A stretch of DNA of 64,000 nucleotides from Hansschlegelia beijingensis (lineage in GTDB: Bacteria; Pseudomonadota; Alphaproteobacteria; Rhizobiales; Methylopilaceae): positions 62,001-126,000 of the forward strand of contig NZ_JACIDR010000001.1 of assembly GCF_014196425.1 (NCBI RefSeq), read 5' to 3'. Shown piece after piece: positions 59,631-64,000 of the stretch; position 1 is the stretch's first letter, and each line of letters starts with the position of its first letter. The notes beneath the pieces are model-generated. The model did no database searches. It was not told the origin of the DNA and saw nothing but the letters and a program-made list of their open reading frames with translations. Made by a program: the position numbers and the translations under genes.

Positions 59631-59667
59631 CCCTGAAGGCGCGCTCGCAAAGCGAGCGCCTGCAGGG
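59631..59667 (-). promoter_or_regulatory. Leader hairpin overlapping the Shine-Dalgarno of the unknown membrane protein
   Basis: An 8-bp perfect stem (GCGCTCGC/GCGAGCGC, 3-nt loop) is extended by an outer CCCTG/CAGGG pairing. On the minus strand the outer 3' arm overlaps the start of AGGGGGA, the ribosome site of the gene starting at 59619. It could restrict translation or simply end the trcR transcript. Confidence 0.4.
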
Positions 59668-59799
59668 TGACGCTACCTCAGATTGTATTCAGCGGAAGGC
59701 GTACAACTACGTACCGGCCGTGGGGGGCCGGCGCTGGGAAGCGCTTCGGATGTCCGTGACGTGACGAGGAGACGCCGGGGCGCCTCCCGGGAAGCCGCC

Positions 59800-60498
59800 T
59801 TAGCGACGGTCCTCGTCGTCGTCCTCGTCCTGATCTTCGCGCTTGAGCTGGTTGAGCTTCGCGAAGACGCTCTGGACGTCGAGTTCGGCCTCCGCGCCGG
59901 GCTCGGCGGTCGTGACCTCGGCCGGCAGCAGGGTGTCCTCCGGCTCCTCCTTGCGGAGCACCGCGTCGGGATTCGCCTTGCCGGCCTTCGCCACCTCGAA
60001 GTCGAGGTCGATCTGCGAGCAGAGGCCAAGCGTGACCGGATCGGCCGGCGCCAGGTTCTGCGCGTTCCAGTGGGTGCGGTCGCGGATCGCCGCGATCGTC
60101 GTCTTGGTCGTGCCGACCAGACGCATGATCTGGCTGTCCTTGAGCTCAGGATGGTTGCGCACCAGCCAGAGGATCGCGTTCGGACGGTCCTGGCGGCGGG
60201 ACACGGGCGTGTAGCGCGGACCCTTGCGGGGCTTGACCGGCGGCAGCCGCACCTTCGACACCGCCACGCTCAGGCGGTAGTCCGGGTTCTTCTGCCCGCG
60301 CTCGATCTCTTCGCGGGTCAACTGGCCCGAGGTGATCGGGTCGAGGCCACGAATGCCCTGCGCCGCCTCGCCGTCCGCCACCGCCTTCACTTCGAGCTCG
60401 TGCAGCTTGCAGAAGTCGGCGATCTGCGCGAACGACAGCGACGTGTTCTCGACGAGCCAGACCGCGGTCGCTTTCGGCATCAGCGGCGCGTTCGACAT
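59800..60498 (-). CDS. trcR: DUF1013 protein, cell-cycle regulator TrcR family
   Basis: The 232-residue protein starts MSNAPLMPKATAVWLVENTS, a helix-turn-helix-like unit (FAQIADFCKLHELEVKAVAD), with a second similar unit later (NAILWLVRNHPELKDSQIMRLVGTTKTTIAAI). Its C-terminus is highly acidic (REDQDEDDDEDRR). DUF1013 is confined to alphaproteobacteria and is annotated as the cell-cycle transcriptional regulator TrcR. That role is taken from family naming. The ATG at 60498 has GAGGAG nine bases upstream. DUF1192 lies divergent to it. Confidence 0.88.
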   Translation of the reverse strand: MSNAPLMPKATAVWLVENTSLSFAQIADFCKLHELEVKAVADGEAAQGIRGLDPITSGQLTREEIERGQKNPDYRLSVAVSKVRLPPVKPRKGPRYTPVSRRQDRPNAILWLVRNHPELKDSQIMRLVGTTKTTIAAIRDRTHWNAQNLAPADPVTLGLCSQIDLDFEVAKAGKANPDAVLRKEEPEDTLLPAEVTTAEPGAEAELDVQSVFAKLNQLKREDQDEDDDEDRR

Positions 60499-60726
60499 CT
60501 GCAATACTCCTCTCGCTCCGTCCGCCGGAACTGCGACGGAGCCCTGACCGATATCTCGATGACGGGATCGGGTGGATATAGGCCTTTCGGCATATCCGCG
60601 CAACGGAGCCGGAGACCGGACTTCTCGTCTTCGGCGCCCGCTCCGGATCGGGACTCGCGGCGGCGCCTTGCGGCCGCACGTCCCGCTGCGGCACGGTGCC
60701 GGTCCCGGCGCGACAGGAGATCAGAC

Positions 60727-60927
60727 ATGGCCGCGTTCGACGACGAACTTCCCCGGGCCCCCGCGGCGTCGCCGGAGCACGTGATCGGGCAGGATCTATC
60801 GACGCTTTCGGTGGAGGAGCTGACGCGGCGCGTCGCGGTGCTGAAGTCGGAGATCGAGCGCCTGGAGGCGGCGGTCGCGGCCAAGACCGCGCACCGGAGC
60901 GTAGCGGATTCGCTGTTCCGCTCCTGA
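60727..60927 (+). CDS. DUF1192 small coiled-coil protein
   Basis: The 66-residue protein matches DUF1192. An N-terminal acidic patch (MAAFDDELPR) is followed by LSTLSVEELTRRVAVLKSEIERLEAAVAAK, a short coiled coil, and the ending ADSLFRS. Function is unknown in this alphaproteobacterial family. AGGAG lies seven bases before the ATG. The next feature downstream is a CtrA box 12 bp beyond the stop. Confidence 0.9.
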   Translation: MAAFDDELPRAPAASPEHVIGQDLSTLSVEELTRRVAVLKSEIERLEAAVAAKTAHRSVADSLFRS

Positions 60928-60938
60928 AACTCCAGGAC

Positions 60939-60954
60939 TTAACGCTCTGTTAAC
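60939..60954 (+). promoter_or_regulatory. Perfect CtrA box upstream of a small RNA candidate and rcdA
   Basis: TTAA-CGCTCTG-TTAAC matches the CtrA consensus TTAA-N7-TTAAC exactly. It lies about 30 bp before the apparent start of the small RNA candidate and 245 bp before rcdA. Confidence 0.7.
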
Positions 60955-60969
60955 CTTTCGTCGGGCTCA

Positions 60970-61051
60970 ATATCGGCGAGTGGTTTTCCTGCCCACTCGG
61001 TACGCCTCCCTATGATCAGCCTCCGGCCGCCCCCTCCGGCGGCCTTTTTTT
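60970..61051 (+). ncRNA. Candidate small RNA with exposed CCTCCCT and intrinsic terminator
   Basis: A 7-bp hairpin (CGAGTGG/CCACTCG, 60977-60999) is followed by an unpaired TACGCCTCCCTATGATCAG and a terminator hairpin with seven T. This is the architecture of alphaproteobacterial small RNAs that mask ribosome-binding sites, and it echoes the mmgR-like RNA at 32930. There is no reading frame of note. The 5' end is approximate. Confidence 0.55.
61025..61051 (+). terminator. Rho-independent terminator of the small RNA candidate
   Basis: GGCCGCC pairs perfectly with GGCGGCC (6-nt loop), followed by seven T at 61045-61051. Confidence 0.9.
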
Positions 61052-61054
61052 GGC

Positions 61055-61070
61055 TTAACGTTTCGGTAAC
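61055..61070 (+). promoter_or_regulatory. Near-perfect CtrA box upstream of rcdA
   Basis: TTAA-CGTTTCG-GTAAC differs from TTAA-N7-TTAAC by one base. It lies 129-144 bp before the rcdA ATG. A GANTC methylation site (GACTC, 61075-61079) adjoins it. Confidence 0.55.
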
Positions 61071-61198
61071 CCTCGACTCAGGTCGGCTGGGGACAAGCGG
61101 CCGGTTGGTCCGGCGTTTGCCCACCGGGTCTCGTTGATGCGAAGATCGGGTCCCGCTAGCGTGCGGCGCCCGCGTGGCGTTCCGGAAGGGTGGCGAGG

Positions 61199-61723
61199 AT
61201 GACGGACAGGACCGCGAAAGCGGAGGACGGCGGCGCGGTGTCGTTCGGCGCGCGGCTGGTCGGCTCTGCGGCCTTCACCTCGCTGTTCCGCGAGGGAATG
61301 GCGCTGGTCGAGGAGACCGCCGCCTATCTGGACGGCGACGGACGGACCGAGTCCCGCAGCCTCGGCCGCCCGGAATCGATCGCCTACGCGACCGAGAGCA
61401 TGCGGCTCACCACCCGGTTGATGCAGATCGCGTCCTGGCTGCTGGTCCAGCGCGCGGTCAACGACGGCGAGATGTCGGCTGATCAGGCGCGCGACGAGAA
61501 GCGCAAGGTGCGGCTCAGCCCGATCACCTCCACGCTGTCGCCGGAGATCTTCGGGCGGCTGCCCGAGCGGCTGCGCGACATCGTCGAGCGGGCCGGGCGG
61601 CTGCAGGAGCGCGTGCAGATCCTCGACGCGCAGCTCGACGGCAAGCTGGTCGCCGAAGAGCCCTCGCGCAACCCGCTCGAGGGCCAGATGGAGCTGCTGC
61701 GCCAGGCCTTCGGCCGCGGTTGA
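61199..61723 (+). CDS. rcdA: RcdA, regulator of CtrA degradation (DUF1465)
   Basis: The 174-residue helical protein has the DUF1465 signature: FTSLFREGMALVEETAAYLDG, SIAYATESMRLTTRLMQIASWLLVQRAVN, then a long C-terminal coiled region (ERLRDIVERAGRLQERVQIL). RcdA is an adaptor that joins CpdR-primed ClpXP to substrates including CtrA. The ATG at 61199 has GGCGAGG directly upstream and AAGG nine bases away. A GTG three codons earlier is possible. CtrA boxes upstream would close a feedback loop, since CtrA is known to activate rcdA in Caulobacter. Confidence 0.9.
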   Translation: MTDRTAKAEDGGAVSFGARLVGSAAFTSLFREGMALVEETAAYLDGDGRTESRSLGRPESIAYATESMRLTTRLMQIASWLLVQRAVNDGEMSADQARDEKRKVRLSPITSTLSPEIFGRLPERLRDIVERAGRLQERVQILDAQLDGKLVAEEPSRNPLEGQMELLRQAFGRG

Positions 61724-61730
61724 CGGCGCA

Positions 61731-61758
61731 AACGAAAACCCCGGCCGCAGGGCCGGGG
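61731..61758 (-). terminator. Rho-independent terminator of rpmE
   Basis: CCCCGGCC pairs with GGCCGGGG (8 bp, 4-nt loop). On the minus strand it is followed by TTTTCGTTTG. It starts 29 bp after the rpmE stop. Confidence 0.82.
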
Positions 61759-61786
61759 TCGGGCAGCTCGGCTATCAGGCCGGCGC

Positions 61787-62017
61787 TCAGGTCTTCGAGA
61801 TGCCGAAGTTGGCGAAGCGCTTGTTGAAGCGCGACAGGCGGCCGCCGCGGTCGGTCAGCTGCGCCGAGCCGCCGGTCCATGCCGGATGGGTCTTCGGGTC
61901 GATGTCGAGCTGGAGGGTGTCGCCCTCTTTGCCGTAGGTCGAACGGCTCTCGTACTCGGTGCCATCGGTCATGACGACCTTGATGGTGTGGTAGTCGGGA
62001 TGGATGTCGGCCTTCAT
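61787..62017 (-). CDS. rpmE: 50S ribosomal protein L31, zinc-free type
   Basis: The 76-residue protein starts [20 protein letters not shown] and contains [19 protein letters not shown] and a short tail. It has no cysteines, so it is the zinc-independent form. L31 bridges the central protuberance of the large subunit to the small-subunit head. It has its own terminator and is divergent from the ABC exporter. Confidence 0.96.
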   Translation of the reverse strand: MKADIHPDYHTIKVVMTDGTEYESRSTYGKEGDTLQLDIDPKTHPAWTGGSAQLTDRGGRLSRFNKRFANFGISKT

Positions 62018-62215
62018 GGGTCGTCTCTGTCGGTTGCGCGCGAGAAACCGCAGCGCGTCTGAAATCGTCGCGATGGCGTCAGGCCGCAGCCTATATCGCA
62101 AAGGCGCCCGCCGGACAACCGCGCGCGACGAGACGGCCGCGGACTTGTCCTCCGGCCTCCGAGGGCTCAATAAGGCCGCGCATGACGACTGGAAAGACCC
62201 AAAAGAAGCGCGCCC

Positions 62216-64000
62216 ATGGCCCGACGCCGCTCCGCCGCCGCTGACGCCGGAACGGAGGCCGCGCCCCGATCCCGCTCGCTGAGGCCGCTCGCGGCGCTCA
62301 AGCCCTATGCGCTTGCGCACAAGGGGCGGCTCCTCGGCGCGCTGGTCGCCCTCACTGCGGCGTCGGCCGCGACGCTCGCGATCCCGGTCGCGGTTCGCAG
62401 GCTGATCGACTTCGGGTTCTCGCGCGACCATCCGGGCATGGTGGACGCCTATTTCGGCGCGGTGCTCGCGGTCGTCGGAATGCTCGCGGTGGCGAGCGCC
62501 GCCCGCTACTGGTTCGTGACGACGCTCGGCGAGCGCGTGGTCGCGGACCTCCGCAAGGCCGTGTTCGCCCATCTCACGCGGCTGTCGCCGGCCTTCTACG
62601 ACGCGACCCGCGCGGGCGAGATCGTCTCCCGGCTCACCGCCGACACCACCCAGATCAAGTCGGCCTTCGGCGTCACCGCCTCGCAGGCGCTGAGAAACCT
62701 GTTCCTGTTCATCGGCGCGGCCGTGATGATGGTGGTCACCAGCCCGAAGCTGTCGGCGATGGTGCTGATCGCGATCCCGGTCATCGTGCTGCCGCTCGCG
62801 GCGTTCGGGCGCTCGGTCCGCCGCCGCTCGCGCGCCGCGCAGGACACGCTGGCTGAAGCCTCCGCGCTCGCGGCCGAAGCTGTCGGCTCGATGCGCGGCG
62901 TCCAGGCCTTCACGGCGGAGCGCAGCGTCGTCGCGCGCTTCTCGGCGGCGGTCGAAGACGCCTACGGGGCCGCGCAGGGCTCGATCACCGCGCGCGCGGT
63001 GCTGACCTTCATCGCCATCTTCCTGATCTTCGCGAGCGTCGTCGGCGTGCTGTGGTATGGCGCGAACGGCGTGCTGACCGGCGAGATGACGCCCGGCACC
63101 CTCGGCCAGTTCGTGCTCTACGCCGTGTTCGGCGCGGCGGCGATCGGCGAGCTCTCCAATGTCTGGGGCGAGATCTCGCAGGCCGCCGGCTCGGCCGAGC
63201 GCCTGAACGAACTGCTGCTGACGCAGCCGGCAGTGGCCGATCCGGCGAGCCCGCGCCGGCTGCCGACGTCGTCGCGCGGGGCGCTCGCCTTCCAAGACGT
63301 AGTCTTCTCCTATCCGGCCGAGCCTGCGGCCGGCGTGCTGAACGGCGTGACGCTCGAGGCCGCGCCGGGCGAGACGGTCGCGATCGTCGGTCCATCGGGC
63401 GCCGGCAAGAGCACGCTGTTCCACCTCGCGCTGCGCTTCTACGACCCGCTCGGCGGCCGGGTGACGCTCGACGGCGTCGACGTGCGGGAGGCCGCGCTCG
63501 CCGAGATCCGTTCGCGCATCGCGCTCGTGCCGCAGGACCCGGTGATCTTCGCCGCCAGCGTGCGCGACAACATCCGGCTCGGCCAGGACGAGGCCGGCGA
63601 CGCCGAGGTCGAGGCCGCCGCGCGGCTCGCCGGCTGCGAGCGCTTCGTGTCGGCGCTGCCGCAGGGCTACGACACGCCGCTCGGCGAACGCGGCGTGAAC
63701 CTCTCGGGCGGCCAGCGCCAGCGCATCGCGCTCGCCCGCGCGCTCCTCAAGGACGCGCCCGTGCTGCTGCTCGACGAGGCGACCTCGGCGCTCGACGCCG
63801 AGAGCGAGACGCTGGTCCAGGAGGCGCTCGCCGCCACCCGCGCCGGCCGCACCACGCTCGTCATCGCCCACCGGCTCGCGACCGTGCTGGCCGCCGACCG
63901 GATCATCGTGCTCGACGGCGGCAGGATCGTCGAGGAGGGCACGCATGCGGAGCTTGTCGCCCGGCGCGGCCTCTACGCCCGCCTCGCCGAGCTTCAGTTC
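62216..64000 (+). CDS. ABC exporter, fused membrane and ATPase domains (MsbA-like), C-terminus cut by window end
   Basis: 595 residues are visible and the frame is still open at the window end. A basic N-tail is followed by six helices of a type I exporter membrane domain (about residues 32-320; [28 protein letters not shown] carries the coupling helix) and the ATPase domain: Walker A GPSGAGKS (392-399), Q-loop VPQDPVIF, signature [17 protein letters not shown], Walker [13 protein letters not shown] and the H-loop VIAHRL. It works as a homodimer or a half of a heterodimer at the inner membrane. Substrate (lipid, peptide or drug) is unknown. Confidence 0.93.
   Translation, partial: MARRRSAAADAGTEAAPRSRSLRPLAALKPYALAHKGRLLGALVALTAASAATLAIPVAVRRLIDFGFSRDHPGMVDAYFGAVLAVVGMLAVASAARYWFVTTLGERVVADLRKAVFAHLTRLSPAFYDATRAGEIVSRLTADTTQIKSAFGVTASQALRNLFLFIGAAVMMVVTSPKLSAMVLIAIPVIVLPLAAFGRSVRRRSRAAQDTLAEASALAAEAVGSMRGVQAFTAERSVVARFSAAVEDAYGAAQGSITARAVLTFIAIFLIFASVVGVLWYGANGVLTGEMTPGTLGQFVLYAVFGAAAIGELSNVWGEISQAAGSAERLNELLLTQPAVADPASPRRLPTSSRGALAFQDVVFSYPAEPAAGVLNGVTLEAAPGETVAIVGPSGAGKSTLFHLALRFYDPLGGRVTLDGVDVREAALAEIRSRIALVPQDPVIFAASVRDNIRLGQDEAGDAEVEAAARLAGCERFVSALPQGYDTPLGERGVNLSGGQRQRIALARALLKDAPVLLLDEATSALDAESETLVQEALAATRAGRTTLVIAHRLATVLAADRIIVLDGGRIVEEGTHAELVARRGLYARLAELQF

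Noticed and set aside
56827-59670. 947-codon plus-strand frame across prpE and the opposite strand of the next gene
   Set aside because: It runs out of frame through prpE and antisense to the membrane gene, with low-complexity sequence. It is a by-product of high GC.

Overview
The window is a very GC-rich chromosomal stretch of an alphaproteobacterium, most likely order Hyphomicrobiales (Rhizobiales). The best evidence is the block that reads leftward as chvI-chvG-hprK-EIIA(Man)-ptsH-ahcY-divL with pckA beside it, which is a typical order in that group. cpdR, rcdA, a DUF1013/TrcR regulator, perfect TTAA-N7-TTAAC CtrA boxes and an mmgR/suhB-type small RNA agree with this. I see no insertion sequence, prophage, integrase or CRISPR array, and base composition looks even throughout. 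This is core genome, and what is unusual lies in small RNAs, small ORFs and regulatory sites.

Layout. 1-4.5 kb: divL (its C-terminus is cut by the window edge), ahcY with a perfect palindromic operator, and an exported protein of unknown function. 4.7-12.2 kb: a Tim44-domain protein, then the ptsH-manX-hprK-chvG-chvI signalling operon, a HugZ-like protein and pckA. 12.3-16.6 kb: an NhaD-like antiporter, a MotA/MotB-like pair behind a CtrA box, and kdsD. 16.8-23.2 kb: envelope genes (beta-barrel protein, EamA transporter, galU, lytic transglycosylase, degenerate SGNH protein). 23.2-29.5 kb: gltD and gltB. 29.8-37.5 kb: hsp20, a lipase-like hydrolase, hisN-DUF805, the small RNA, N-formylglutamate amidohydrolase, cpdR, tRNA-Val, marC, xthA, DUF1810 and a receiver protein. 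37.7-40.9 kb: a probable copper cassette (DUF2946, TonB-dependent receptor, YcnI-like protein). 41-46 kb: a CoA-ester lyase, then ggt-phnM-DUF1045-ABM. 46-54 kb: hemH, an SPFH/NfeD pair, an ALDH7-type dehydrogenase divergent from putA. 54-64 kb: DUF1206, a 24-codon ORF with a perfect Shine-Dalgarno, an EAL protein, prpE, an unknown membrane protein, trcR, DUF1192, a second small RNA candidate between two CtrA boxes, rcdA, rpmE and an MsbA-like ABC exporter (cut by the window end).

How the genes fit together. Two themes recur. One is control of the master regulator CtrA: DivL works upstream of its phosphorylation, CpdR and RcdA work in its ClpXP-dependent degradation, and CtrA-type boxes sit before rcdA and the mot pair. 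The other is coupling of carbon, nitrogen and envelope state: the incomplete regulatory PTS and ChvG/ChvI sit beside pckA, with GOGAT, putA, galU and kdsD elsewhere in the window. The least explained elements are the 24-codon ORF with its 14-nt Shine-Dalgarno, a candidate CTG-started membrane peptide behind cpdR, the two CCTCCCT-containing small RNAs, and the 528-residue membrane protein at 58.0-59.6 kb.
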